Position numbers and translations under genes: made by a program. Of a stretch of 50,689 nt of DNA, positions 35,191 to 44,567 are shown piece after piece. Source of the stretch: CAZVEE01 sp964625525. GTDB lineage: Bacteria; Pseudomonadota; Alphaproteobacteria; JAJFIK01. Within the stretch, counting starts at the first letter, position 1. Each line of letters begins with the position of its first letter. The notes beneath the pieces were generated by a model. It did no database searches. It was given only the letters and a program-made list of their open reading frames with translations, and was not told the DNA's origin. Where the stretch lies: contig CAZVEE010000016.1 in NCBI GenBank assembly GCA_964625525.1, positions 1 to 50,689 of the forward strand. Direction: 5' to 3'.

Positions 35191-35902
35191 CCCGGAGCCC
35201 GCGCGGCTGACCTTGTGTGGCGAGACCTGGCTTGCGGATCCGGCGGGGTCGCTGTTTTGGCCGCGTGAAGGGCTGCTTGTTGTCTCGGATCTGCACTTGG
35301 AAAAAGGCTCCTTCTTCGCCGAGCGCGGCGTGTATCTGCCCCCTTATGACAGCCGCACCACCCTGGGCCGGCTTGCGGCGCTCTGTCGGGCCTATGCGCC
35401 ACGCCGGGTGATCGCGCTGGGGGATTCCTTCCATGACCGGCGCGGGGCGGAACGGCTGCATGCCGCCGATGCCGAGGCCGTGCGGGCGCTGACCGAGTGC
35501 ACGGATTGGGTCTGGATTACGGGCAATCACGATCCCGAGCCGCCGCAAGGCCTGGGCGGGCGCGGGGCCGATCAGGTGGCGGTGGGTCCCTTCCGCTTCG
35601 TCCATGAGCCGCGGGTGGGTGCCGAGCCCGGCGCCGTCGCCGGCCATTTGCATCCTTGTGCCAGCGTGCGGGTGCGGGGGCGCTGGGTGCGCCGGCGCTG
35701 CTTCGCCGCTGATGGGCACCGCCTGATCATGCCCGCTTTCGGCGCTTTCACCGGTGGTCTCGACGTCTTTCACGAGGCCTTCGAGGGCGTGTTCCCCGAC
35801 GCCTTTCATGCCTGGATGCTGGGCAAAACCCAGGTCTTTCCCGTCGCGCACACGCGCCTTGCCTCGCCCGATCGGCCCGATGGGGCTCTTATGCGTCTGT
35901 GA
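35150..35902 (+). CDS. Ligase-associated metallophosphoesterase (PdeM-like)
   Basis: The 250-residue enzyme has the binuclear phosphoesterase motifs: D47 and H49 in SDLHLEKG, GDSFHD with D92, GNHD at 125-128, and GHLHP with H166 and H168. It removes phosphates from phosphodiesters; in this cluster it likely conditions DNA ends before ligation. I choose the TTG at 35150 as start because GAGGAGG (35134-35140) lies 9 nt upstream and the family's domain begins soon after. An open frame extends back to 35030 but that part encodes no family sequence. The gene starts inside the end of the helicase gene. Confidence 0.9.
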   Translation: MTTQTSPLHPRRPDPEPARLTLCGETWLADPAGSLFWPREGLLVVSDLHLEKGSFFAERGVYLPPYDSRTTLGRLAALCRAYAPRRVIALGDSFHDRRGAERLHAADAEAVRALTECTDWVWITGNHDPEPPQGLGGRGADQVAVGPFRFVHEPRVGAEPGAVAGHLHPCASVRVRGRWVRRRCFAADGHRLIMPAFGAFTGGLDVFHEAFEGVFPDAFHAWMLGKTQVFPVAHTRLASPDRPDGALMRL

Positions 35903-35911
35903 GTAAGGGCT

Positions 35912-36409
35912 TTAGAAGAACAGCACATTCACCAAGGCGCCGAGGAGACAGGCGACAACCACGAAGGTCAGCTGAATGCGGAGGCCCGGATACCAGTCCG
36001 GCACTTCGCCCTCCCGTGCGGCGAGAATGTCGGACCACAGAAGCAGGCTGAAGGCGATGATCAGGATGCCCAGCCGCACCGAGGCATAACTGACGAGCCC
36101 TTCACCCATGCCGGTGATGGTCCACAGATCCGGTACAAACAGGGCAAACCAAGCAACCGCCGCCGGCACGATGCTGACCATGAGCTGGCGATAGCTCGGC
36201 CCGTCGGCGAGCCCCATGGCACTGCCCCAACGCACGCCGCCCATGAAGGACAGAATCACGGCTCCAAAGCCGATCAGGAAGGTCAGCGTGGTGCCGCGCA
36301 GGCTGTCGTCGAACCACATGATGATGACGGCGACCACAAAGGGCAGCGCCCCGGCATAACCCAGCGTGGTCGCCGGCTGTGGAATACGGCTGTTTTCCAG
36401 CGTGCTCAT
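35912..36409 (-). CDS. DUF3429 integral membrane protein
   Basis: The 165-residue protein is mostly membrane helices (about five), with the DUF3429 hallmark SFMGGVRWGSAMG near residue 55. The function of the family is not known. ATG at 36409 has GGGGAGA upstream. It is convergent with the phosphoesterase gene. On the minus strand a TATAGT lies about 40 nt before the start and could be its -10 element, without a clear -35. Confidence 0.88.
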   Translation of the reverse strand: MSTLENSRIPQPATTLGYAGALPFVVAVIIMWFDDSLRGTTLTFLIGFGAVILSFMGGVRWGSAMGLADGPSYRQLMVSIVPAAVAWFALFVPDLWTITGMGEGLVSYASVRLGILIIAFSLLLWSDILAAREGEVPDWYPGLRIQLTFVVVACLLGALVNVLFF

Positions 36410-36501
36410 ATGGCGCTCTCCCCGATCAACGCGTCCCCCAAGGAGACTATACAAGCGCGTGCGCGGGTGCATCCGCAATTGACGCGCGCAAGGAGGGGGG
36501 G

Positions 36502-37269
36502 CTAGGACCGGCGGAAGAGTTCGGACGCGCCGAACCCGGCCGCGAGCGCGATCATCACCGCGAACACGCCGTAAAGGAACGGGCGCTCATGGGCAAAACC
36601 GTGGATCATGTGCTCGATATCGCTGCGTTCCACGTAGAGCGGGATCGTCTGGGCGGTGACCACCCGGCCCGCGCGCAGCAGATAAACGGTGGCGGTGTAG
36701 GCCCCAACGGGCACTTGCGCGGGCAGGGCGATCCGAGCGCGGAACAGGCGCCGGGCGCGGATTTCGACGCCGGTGGTGTCTTCGATGTAAAGGCCGGCCT
36801 CGGCCTTGCGCCGGATCAGGGCGTTGCGGAACAGGTTGGTGCGGGCGCCATCATCGGCCAAAGCGGCGGCGCGCACCTGCACATAATCGACGCCGAGTTG
36901 ATTACGGGTCAGAACGCGCGGGTCGGCAATGGTCTCCAGGGGCCCGCTGCTCGCCACATACACAAAGCCCGGCACGTCCTCGAAGGTTTCCGCGTCACGA
37001 TTGATCCAGATGCCGCCAACCCGCTGTTTCTGGCGCACGGTGACCGGGCCGGGCGGGCCTTGCAGGACGATGACGATGGAGGGGCGCGCGCCGTTGGGTT
37101 CGGTGGCGCCGTCGATCATGCCAAAGGCAAAGATCTCGGCGCCGGAAAAGGTGGAGGTGATCGAGACCAGATAGTCTGACAGATCCGCCACCAGGCGGTC
37201 GGCGCGCGCTGGGCTCGCCAGTATCAGCACAAGCGCCAGAAGGACGGAGCCGACAACGCCCGCCCTCAT
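36502..37269 (-). CDS. TIGR02186 family membrane protein
   Basis: This 255-residue protein starts with a signal peptide ending near ASPARA, has a large beta-rich periplasmic region, and ends with one membrane helix (FLYGVFAVMIALAAGFGASELF). It matches the alphaproteobacterial family TIGR02186, usually found beside a TauE/SafE exporter. Its ATG overlaps the exporter stop by 4 nt. It probably helps the exporter, for example by binding substrate or stabilising the complex (inference from gene order). Confidence 0.9.
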   Translation of the reverse strand: MRAGVVGSVLLALVLILASPARADRLVADLSDYLVSITSTFSGAEIFAFGMIDGATEPNGARPSIVIVLQGPPGPVTVRQKQRVGGIWINRDAETFEDVPGFVYVASSGPLETIADPRVLTRNQLGVDYVQVRAAALADDGARTNLFRNALIRRKAEAGLYIEDTTGVEIRARRLFRARIALPAQVPVGAYTATVYLLRAGRVVTAQTIPLYVERSDIEHMIHGFAHERPFLYGVFAVMIALAAGFGASELFRRS

Positions 37270-38210
37270 GGCGCGATATCCACGGGCAGCCAACTCATGG
37301 CAAGACTGAAAGGATCAGCCGGCGTGGCGAAGAGATCGAAGGCGAGCTTCAAACACACGCCCAGCACCAGCGCCCCAAGCAAGGCGCGCAAATGCTCTCC
37401 GCGCAGCCGGTGGCCGATATCGGCGCCAATTTGCGCGCCCACCACCCCGCCGACCAGCAGGATCAGCGCCAGCACGAAATCCACCGTCTGATTGGCCACC
37501 GCATGCAGCACCGTGACAAGGGCGGTGACAAAAAGGATCTGAAACAGGGAGGTGCCAACCACCACATTGGTCGGCATGCGGAGCAGGTAAATCATGGCCG
37601 GTACGGCGATGAAGCCCCCGCCCACCCCCATGATCGCCGCCAGCAGACCGACAACAAAGCCCACCGCGAGCGGCAGCAGCGCGCTGATATAGAGGCGCGA
37701 GCGGCGGAAGCGCATCTTGAACGGCAAGCCATGCATCCAGGTATGCTGGCCCGGCGCACGGGCGAGCAGGCCGGCCTGACCCGAGCCGCGCGCGCGCATG
37801 GATTGCAAGCCCTCGATCATCATCAGTGAGCCGATGGTCCCCAGAAAGACCACATAAGACAGGGAAATCAGCAGATCCACCTGGCCCATCCGGCTGAGGA
37901 CACCAAACAGCGCCACGCCCGCAAACGAGCCCACCACGCCGCCCGCCAGCAGGACAAAGCCCATTTGGAAATCCACCGCCTGCCGGCGCCAATGGGCAAG
38001 GGCGCCACTTAACGACAAGGCGACGATCTGGTTGGCCTGGGTCGCGACCGCCACGCTCGGCGGGATGCCATAGAAGATCAGTAGCGGCGTCATCAAGAAG
38101 CCCCCACCCACCCCGAACATGCCCGACAAGACACCCACGCCCACGCCCATGACCAGGACGGTGGCCCAGTTGACCGACATTTCGGCGATCGGCAGATAGA
38201 TCTGGAACAT
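37266..38210 (-). CDS. TauE/SafE family anion exporter
   Basis: The 314-residue inner-membrane protein has about eight helices and two copies of the family's glycine motif: GMFGVGGGFLMTPLLI and AAIMGVGGGFIAVPAM. The family exports sulfite or related organosulfur anions; the substrate cannot be told here. It is co-translated with the TIGR02186 gene. No sulfur-oxidation genes are near, so sulfite is not specially supported. Confidence 0.92.
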   Translation of the reverse strand: MFQIYLPIAEMSVNWATVLVMGVGVGVLSGMFGVGGGFLMTPLLIFYGIPPSVAVATQANQIVALSLSGALAHWRRQAVDFQMGFVLLAGGVVGSFAGVALFGVLSRMGQVDLLISLSYVVFLGTIGSLMMIEGLQSMRARGSGQAGLLARAPGQHTWMHGLPFKMRFRRSRLYISALLPLAVGFVVGLLAAIMGVGGGFIAVPAMIYLLRMPTNVVVGTSLFQILFVTALVTVLHAVANQTVDFVLALILLVGGVVGAQIGADIGHRLRGEHLRALLGALVLGVCLKLAFDLFATPADPFSLAMSWLPVDIAP

Positions 38211-38332
38211 GATCCGGGCCGGGGGCTCCTCGGGCTGACGGCTCCTGCAACGGGCGGGCGGCGCAGCCTCTCACTGCGCCACCCTCATCAGCAAAACACA
38301 GGGTCCGGAGTTAGCCAAGGAAGACCCGCGCT

Positions 38333-41300
38333 TCAGCCCGCGCCATTGAGCGCTTCACGCATGCGCTGCACCAGTTGCGGCGACCAGCTGCCGGTAACGG
38401 GCAGGCCGTTTTGCTGTTCGAAGGCGCGAATGGCTTCGCGCGTGCGCGGTCCCAAAAGCCCGTCCGGCGTGCCTGGGTCAAAGCCTAGATCCTGCAACAG
38501 GTTCTGTACCAGGACAATTTCCTGGGTTGGCTCAGTGTCGTAGAACAGGCCGTTGGCTTCTGGATCCATGGGCGCGGGCATCCACCGTATTGCCGCGGCG
38601 GTGATGGGCTCGGCCGCCGCGCCCAGTTCACCGGCCAATCGGTCACGCAGGGGCACCGCTTCGCCGTCGCCTTGGGCGGCCGCGATCGAGAACCAACGGA
38701 ACGCTTCGGCCTTGTTTTCCGCCACGCCGTCGCCGCGCAGATAGAGCACCGCGAGATTGAACTGGGAATCGGTCACGCCCAATTCGGCGGCGCGGGAGAA
38801 CCACTGAAACGCCGTGGCCGGATCGGCCGTCACCCCGTCGGCGGAGACATACATCACCGCCAGATTGTGCATGGCCCGACGATTGCCGGCGGCGGCGGCC
38901 GTTTCATAATGCCCGCGTGCGGCGGCCGGATTAACGCTGACGCCGCGACCTTCCTGATAAAGACGCCCAAGGCGCAAATGTGCCGCCGCCAGGCCCGCAT
39001 CGGCGGCCTGTTGCAACAACGCGGCCGCTTCCTGGTCCGCGCGCGCACCCGCATCGCGCCGCAAGATCCCTAAGGCCCGGGCGTAGCGTGTGCGCGCTTC
39101 GACGGGGGTGAGACCCGCCGGCGCGGCGCCCGGCGGGAGAGGCGGGCCGTAGGCTTCGGCTTCACCGGTGGGCGCCGGTGCCGGCTGTTGACCGGAGAGC
39201 ACTTCGGCCACGGATGGAATCGTGCCGCCGACCGGGGTCTCGGGCGTGGGGGCCGGATCTGCCGGGACAACCGCAGTGGGCGAGGCCGGATCGAACAGCT
39301 CCGACAACCCGCTCGCCTCGGGAGCGCCCTCCTCAAAGGGCGAGGCTTCAAGCGCCGAGCGTTCGAACGGTGATGTACCGGGGGCGGGGCTCGCCGAGGT
39401 CAGGTCTTCCTGGGACAGGGTCGAGGGGGCCTCGCCGCGGCTGACCTCCCGGGCCGGCACGCCCGTGGCGGGCGGCAGCGTCAGCGGACGGGGCTGGGGC
39501 TGGGCTGTTGCGGTGCGGCTCGTGGGCGCCGGTTGCAAGGCGATGAAGGCGCCTACGATCACGGCACCGGCCACGGCGACGGCCGCCGCCATGATCAAGG
39601 CACGGGCCGATCCGGGCGCGGCGGCGCGGCGGCGCGGGCGTGTGGCGCGGGCGGTGTCATAGCCGGATGCAAAGGGCGAGGGCCGCTCGACGGGGCGATC
39701 ATCGTCCTCGGCAAAGCGCCAGTCCGCCGTGCTGGTGCGCGAGCCGTCATTGTCCGTATCCCGTTGGGTCGCACTGCGGGCCATGGCCGCCGCGCGGGCC
39801 GCCTGACGGGCGGCATCCAGGAAACTGGACTGGGCCGGGTCGGGGGCGGGCGCCGGCTCTGGGGTGTCCACGGGTTCGGGCTCGTCGTAGGTGTCGTGAT
39901 CGAAGCGATCCCGCTCATACGGATCATCAACCGGCGTCCGGTCTTCGACATGGGCAACCGGCGCCATAGGGAGGGCCAGACCCTGCTGATCGAACCGATA
40001 ACCAGCCCCGCTGAGAGCCGGAGCCTGAGGCTCGGGCATGGGGGGCGGGGCGACTTCTTCGGTCTCGACCACGTCCTCATCTTGAGAGGCATTTTCCAGG
40101 CCTGTGTCATCGAGCATGCCGTCGCCGCCATGGGGATCGTGCGGTGTCAGCTCTTGCGAGACTTGGGGCTGGGGCGCCACGGATTGGGCGATGGCGTACT
40201 GGCCTTCGCCGTAATCCGGGAACGCGGGCATGGCGCTGGCCGGCGCTTCGGGGTCGGGCCTGGCTGCCGATTCGGCTACGGCCCGCTCCAGATCCATCAA
40301 CCGGTTGCTCAGCTCGCGGAATTCCTGGCGCAAGTCGTCGAGATCACGGCCCTCACGGGTTTCCACCGCCGCCAAGCGGCCTTCGAGCGCGGTGAGGGCC
40401 CCGGATGCCGCAAGCGCCGCCGTGCTGGTCTCGGAGAGGTTAGCCAAATCCGCCATCCGCTCATCGATGGCGTCCAGGCGCTGGGTGGTGGCGGTCAGAT
40501 CCCGCTCCACGGCGGAAATCGCATCCGCGCTGCGTCCCTCGGCCGCTTCCAAACGCATGGTGAATTCCGACAATGCGCGGTCGAGGCCGCTTTCCACTGT
40601 CTTGGAAAACTTTTTGTCAAAGCGTTCTTCCAGCGCGTCGAGCTGGTTGCGCTTGACCACGCCTTCGGTCTTGGCCGTCACCGCGTCCAGGGTTTCGGAG
40701 ATCTCGAACATGCGTTCGCGCAACTCATCGTCGCTGCGCGTTTCGGTCGTTTGCAGATCCGTGAGCTGGCCCGCAAGCCGTTCCACCACCTGTTCCAGCG
40801 CTTGGATGGAGTGGGCGGTTTCGTCCTGGCGGATTTCAATGTGGGAGGAGAGACGCCCAATGGCCTCTTCGAGCCCGTGGAGCGCGGCGGCATCGGCGCC
40901 GGGATCGCTTTCCACCTGGTCGAGCCGTTGGGTGATCTCGTCCACCTGCTGGCCGAGGCGTCGCAACGCCTCAGATCGGTCAGCGGCCGTGGCTGCCGCT
41001 TGTTGGACGCTCGCATACTCGCGCGGATCGGGCATCCGGCCCGCCAGCACGCCGAGGGCGTCGATAATGCCGGTCAAGGCCCGCTGACTGCGCGCTTCGG
41101 CTCGATCCACCCGGCTCGACAAGCTGTCGAGGGCCGTGGTCAAGGGGGCCAGATCCGCGTCGGCCCGGTCATTCTGACTGGACTTGGCGGCTGCCGCCTT
41201 GGTGGAGCGGGCCCGCGTGCGACGGGGCTTGGGCTTTTTTTGGTCGGTGTCCTCAACCGTCACCTCAACGGCCTCGGACTCCTTTTTGACTGCTGCTTGG

Positions 41301-41407
41301 CTCAAGAAATCTGCAAGGGGGACCCCCGCCCTTCTCGCTGCTTTCGCCGCGTCATCGAGGGCTTCCGGATCGAGACGCGCAAGCGCCTTGAGAACCTCGA
41401 CCGACAT
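38333..41407 (-). CDS. PodJ-like polar organising protein
   Basis: The 1024-residue protein has four parts. Residues 1-80 contain a basic Lys/Arg stretch. About 85-380 is a long coiled coil, and 380-600 is an acidic/Pro-rich linker. One membrane helix at 603-624 is followed by a periplasmic region with Sel1-like repeats at about 795-915 and a peptidoglycan-binding domain at 960-1020 (LLGPRTREAIRAFEQQNGL). This order, cytoplasmic coil to periplasmic Sel1 and cell-wall domain, is that of PodJ, which organises the flagellar/pilus pole in Caulobacter. Whether it has the same role here is inference; other Sel1/coiled-coil proteins could match. It is transcribed alone. Confidence 0.85.
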   Translation of the reverse strand: MSVEVLKALARLDPEALDDAAKAARRAGVPLADFLSQAAVKKESEAVEVTVEDTDQKKPKPRRTRARSTKAAAAKSSQNDRADADLAPLTTALDSLSSRVDRAEARSQRALTGIIDALGVLAGRMPDPREYASVQQAAATAADRSEALRRLGQQVDEITQRLDQVESDPGADAAALHGLEEAIGRLSSHIEIRQDETAHSIQALEQVVERLAGQLTDLQTTETRSDDELRERMFEISETLDAVTAKTEGVVKRNQLDALEERFDKKFSKTVESGLDRALSEFTMRLEAAEGRSADAISAVERDLTATTQRLDAIDERMADLANLSETSTAALAASGALTALEGRLAAVETREGRDLDDLRQEFRELSNRLMDLERAVAESAARPDPEAPASAMPAFPDYGEGQYAIAQSVAPQPQVSQELTPHDPHGGDGMLDDTGLENASQDEDVVETEEVAPPPMPEPQAPALSGAGYRFDQQGLALPMAPVAHVEDRTPVDDPYERDRFDHDTYDEPEPVDTPEPAPAPDPAQSSFLDAARQAARAAAMARSATQRDTDNDGSRTSTADWRFAEDDDRPVERPSPFASGYDTARATRPRRRAAAPGSARALIMAAAVAVAGAVIVGAFIALQPAPTSRTATAQPQPRPLTLPPATGVPAREVSRGEAPSTLSQEDLTSASPAPGTSPFERSALEASPFEEGAPEASGLSELFDPASPTAVVPADPAPTPETPVGGTIPSVAEVLSGQQPAPAPTGEAEAYGPPLPPGAAPAGLTPVEARTRYARALGILRRDAGARADQEAAALLQQAADAGLAAAHLRLGRLYQEGRGVSVNPAAARGHYETAAAAGNRRAMHNLAVMYVSADGVTADPATAFQWFSRAAELGVTDSQFNLAVLYLRGDGVAENKAEAFRWFSIAAAQGDGEAVPLRDRLAGELGAAAEPITAAAIRWMPAPMDPEANGLFYDTEPTQEIVLVQNLLQDLGFDPGTPDGLLGPRTREAIRAFEQQNGLPVTGSWSPQLVQRMREALNGAG

Positions 41408-41721
41408 GGCGAATCACGTCCTCTGATTCACAACGAGACGGAGCCTAGCGAGACGTTTATTTTGTGTAAAGGCTGCTTCGACACACAACATCTAGCGAAT
41501 CGGGTCCTGTCAGGCGAGCAATGGGCTCGGTGCCCTGGCTCAATGATGTATTCTGACGCATTATATCGCCAGCCGACAGCAGCGGGGCAGCCGCGTGTTG
41601 GCCGTAATCCTTACGGGGAATTAGGGCCGAAACGCGAACAACACGCTCCTATATCCAAAACGGCAACGGCAGATACCGGGCAGGACCGCCCGGTTTCGCT
41701 TCAGGCCCGGGAGGCGTCCTC
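41408..41721. promoter_or_regulatory. Divergent intergenic region, 314 nt
   Basis: The gap separates the start of the minus-strand PodJ-like gene from the plus-strand IorA-type gene and must hold both promoters. It is more AT-rich than its flanks, especially near 41450-41480 and 41540-41580. I could not pick out a convincing -35/-10 pair and see no gene. Confidence 0.5.
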
Positions 41722-42192
41722 ATGATCACTTTGACTGTTAACGGCGAGGAGCAACAGTTTGACGGAGATCCGTCCATGCCGCTCCTTTGGTATGTGCGCG
41801 ACATTGCCGGCCTGACCGGCACCAAATTCGGCTGTGGCCAGGCCTTGTGCGGGGCGTGCACCGTGCACTTGAATGGCACGGCGATCCGGTCCTGCGTCAC
41901 TCCGGTAGAAGCCGCCGCCGGTGGTACGGTAACCACCATCGAAGGGCTGAGCGAGGACGGGGATCATCCTTTGCAGGAAGCCTGGCGCACTCATAACGTG
42001 CCGCAATGTGGCTACTGCCAGGCCGGGCAGATCATGCAGGCGGCGAGCCTGTTGCAGGATAATCCGAACCCGTCGGATGAGGACATCGTCAACGGCATGT
42101 GGGGTAATATCTGCCGGTGCGGCACCTATCAGCGCATCCGCGCGGCGATCAAGACGGCCGCGGGCCAGACCTCGGGGGGGGCGGCGCAATGA
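41722..42192 (+). CDS. Molybdenum hydroxylase small subunit, 2x[2Fe-2S] (IorA type)
   Basis: This 156-residue subunit carries two [2Fe-2S] clusters. The ferredoxin-like cluster uses C38, C43, C46 and C58. The second uses C96, C99, C131 and C133 (CGYCQAGQ and CRCGTYQRI). It passes electrons from the molybdenum site of the large subunit to an acceptor. GGGAGG lies close before the ATG. The family includes isoquinoline 1-oxidoreductase and aldehyde oxidoreductases; the substrate is unknown. It overlaps the large-subunit gene by 4 nt (ATGA). Confidence 0.94.
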   Translation: MITLTVNGEEQQFDGDPSMPLLWYVRDIAGLTGTKFGCGQALCGACTVHLNGTAIRSCVTPVEAAAGGTVTTIEGLSEDGDHPLQEAWRTHNVPQCGYCQAGQIMQAASLLQDNPNPSDEDIVNGMWGNICRCGTYQRIRAAIKTAAGQTSGGAAQ

Positions 42193-44465
42193 GCAAGCAG
42201 TCCATCCGCATCGAGAATATCTCCCGCCGCTCGGCACTCATGGGTTTGGTAGGGGCGGGTCTTACGCTGGCTCTGCCCATCACGCCCTCGCGCACGCTCG
42301 CGGATACCTCGACCGCCGGTCTGGCCGGCGCCGGCGAGGCGGTCTCGCCCAGTGTTTATGTGTCCATCGAGCCTTCAGGCCTTGTGAAGATCATCGCCCA
42401 CCGCTCCGATATGGGCCAGGGCATCCGCACCAGCCTGCCGCAGGTGCTGGCCGATGAACTTGAAGCCGATTGGAGCCGGGTGGACATCGTTCAGGCCACC
42501 GGTGACGAGAAATACGGCTCTCAGAACACGGACGGCTCGCGCAGCATCCGCCGTTTCTATACGGCCATGCGTGAGGCTGGTGCCACCGCCCGGCTGATGC
42601 TGGAACGCGCGGCCGCTCGTGAATGGGGTGTCGATGTGTCCGACGTCGCGGCCCGGGAGCATGCCGTCCATCACGCGGCCTCCGGACGCAGCCTTGATTT
42701 CGGGGCTCTCGCGGGCCTTGCCGGGGATCTGCCGGTGCCGGGGGTCGATGAGATCACTCTCAAAGACAGCAACACGTTCAACTATATCGGCAAGGATGTG
42801 CGCATCGTCGATATGGAAGCCATTGTCACCGGCACTTCGCAGTTCGGCGTTGATGTGGTGCGCCCGGGCATGAAGCACGCCTCCATTGAACGCAGCCCCG
42901 TTCTGTTCGGCACTGTGGAGCGCTATGACGAGGCGGCCGCGCTGGCGGTGGCGGGCGTGGAGCAGGTCGTGCCGCTTCCGGCGGCCGGTGCTCCGGCGGC
43001 CTTCGCCCCCGTCGGCGGGGTCGCGGTGATCGCCACCAACACCTGGGCCGCCATACAGGGCCGGGCAGCGCTTAATGTTCAGTGGGCGCCTGGTTCGAAT
43101 GCGTCCTATTCCTCCGAGCCCTATCGCGCGCAGCTCGAAGCGGCGTCCGCCCAGCCGGGTCATGTGGTTCGTGCGCACGGTGATGTGGATGCGGGCCTCG
43201 CGGCGGCAGCCTCGACCCATGAAGCCGACTATTATGCCCCGCATTTGGCCCAGGCGCCCATGGAACCGCCCATGGCCACGGCCGAGTGGGCGGCTGACGG
43301 CAGTTTGCAGATCTGGGCACCGACCCAGCATCCGCAAGGCGCCCGGGACACGCTGGCCGCCATTCTGGGGTTGGAGAAAGAACAGATCACCATCCACGTG
43401 ACGCTGCTCGGCGGTGGCTTTGGTCGCAAGTCGAAGCCGGACTTCATTGTGGAGGCGGCCTTGCTGGCCCGGGAAGTGGGCGCGCCGGTCAAGGTGACCT
43501 GGACCCGCGAAGACGACATTCGCCACGGTTACTACCATTCGGTCAGTGCACAGAAACTCCGGGCCGGCCTCGATGAGCGCGGACGTGTGCAGGCGTGGCT
43601 GCACCGCACCACCTTCCCGTCCATCGGCGCCACGTTCGATCCCACGGCACGCCGCGGCAACAATGTGGAACTGGGCATGGGGGTTGTGGACCTGCCTTTC
43701 GACATTCCGGCCATGCGTTGTGAGAACGGGGAAGCGGAGGCGCATGTCCGCATCGGCTGGCTGCGTTCGGTAGCCAATATCTATCACACGTTTGCGGTTG
43801 GATCGTTCGTGGACGAACTGGCGCACAAGGCGGGACGCGACCCGAAGGCCTTTCTCCTCGACCTGATCGGCGCGCCCCGCATCGTCGATCTGACGCAGCA
43901 CGGTGTGGCCGAGTTCTGGAACTATGGCGAGCCGGCCGAGCAGTACCCCATCGATACCGCCCGCCTGCGCGCGGTCATCGAGCGGGCGACAGACGAGGCG
44001 GGGTGGGGCCGGGCCCTGCCCGCCGGCCGTGGCCTTGGCCTTTGGGCCCATTACAGCTTCCTGTCGTATGTGGCCGTGGTGGTTGAGGCCGAGGTTGCGG
44101 ACGACGGGACGCTGTCCATCCCGCGTGTGGACATGGCGGTCGATTGCGGCACCGTGGTGAACCCGGACCGGGTGCGGGCCCAGATGGAAGGGGCGGCCGT
44201 CTATGGCGCCAGCTGCGCCATGGAGGGGCAGATCACCGCCCGCGACGGCGCCATCGAGCAGAGCAACTTCCACGACTTCATCGTGGCGCGTCAGGATACG
44301 GCGCCCCGGGAGGTTCGGGTGCATCTGTTGGACTCCACCGCGCCGCCCACCGGCGTGGGCGAGCCCGGCGTGCCGCCTTTCATCCCAGCCTTGACCAATG
44401 CGGTGTTCGCTGCCTCGGGCAAGCGCGTGCGTGATTTGCCCATCGCGGAGCAGTTGCGCGGCTGA
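42189..44465 (+). CDS. Molybdenum hydroxylase large subunit (IorB type), Tat-exported
   Basis: The 758-residue subunit holds the molybdopterin cytosine dinucleotide site. It starts with a twin-arginine signal (SRRSALMGLVGAGL, R13-R14), so the folded two-subunit enzyme is probably exported to the periplasm. Recognisable family stretches are MGQGIRTSLPQVLADEL, LLGGGFGRKSKPDF and the C-terminal PPTGVGEPGVPPFIPALTNAV, whose Glu corresponds to the catalytic glutamate of xanthine-oxidase-like enzymes. No cytochrome subunit or XdhC-type cofactor-insertion gene is adjacent, so electron acceptor and maturation factors must lie elsewhere. It ends at a strong terminator. Confidence 0.93.
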   Translation: MSKQSIRIENISRRSALMGLVGAGLTLALPITPSRTLADTSTAGLAGAGEAVSPSVYVSIEPSGLVKIIAHRSDMGQGIRTSLPQVLADELEADWSRVDIVQATGDEKYGSQNTDGSRSIRRFYTAMREAGATARLMLERAAAREWGVDVSDVAAREHAVHHAASGRSLDFGALAGLAGDLPVPGVDEITLKDSNTFNYIGKDVRIVDMEAIVTGTSQFGVDVVRPGMKHASIERSPVLFGTVERYDEAAALAVAGVEQVVPLPAAGAPAAFAPVGGVAVIATNTWAAIQGRAALNVQWAPGSNASYSSEPYRAQLEAASAQPGHVVRAHGDVDAGLAAAASTHEADYYAPHLAQAPMEPPMATAEWAADGSLQIWAPTQHPQGARDTLAAILGLEKEQITIHVTLLGGGFGRKSKPDFIVEAALLAREVGAPVKVTWTREDDIRHGYYHSVSAQKLRAGLDERGRVQAWLHRTTFPSIGATFDPTARRGNNVELGMGVVDLPFDIPAMRCENGEAEAHVRIGWLRSVANIYHTFAVGSFVDELAHKAGRDPKAFLLDLIGAPRIVDLTQHGVAEFWNYGEPAEQYPIDTARLRAVIERATDEAGWGRALPAGRGLGLWAHYSFLSYVAVVVEAEVADDGTLSIPRVDMAVDCGTVVNPDRVRAQMEGAAVYGASCAMEGQITARDGAIEQSNFHDFIVARQDTAPREVRVHLLDSTAPPTGVGEPGVPPFIPALTNAVFAASGKRVRDLPIAEQLRG

Positions 44466-44491
44466 GCGCTTTCCAACGCTCATGATGATCC

Positions 44492-44524
44492 ATGGCGCAC
44501 CCCGTCGGGTGCGCCATTCTTTTT
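44492..44524 (+). terminator. Strong intrinsic terminator after the IorAB genes
   Basis: ATGGCGCACCC (44492-44502) pairs perfectly over 11 bp with GGGTGCGCCAT (44507-44517) around a CGTC loop, followed by TCTTTTT. It lies 27 nt after the large-subunit stop codon. Confidence 0.92.
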
Positions 44525-44567
44525 GGTGCCTCACGGGACTCTTCGGCACGCCCGGGTGGTGTTGACG

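Noticed and set aside
39533..41725. 730-codon plus-strand open frame
   Set aside because: Runs antisense to the PodJ-like gene through its coiled-coil and repeat codons; composition is typical of a shadow frame in GC-rich DNA.
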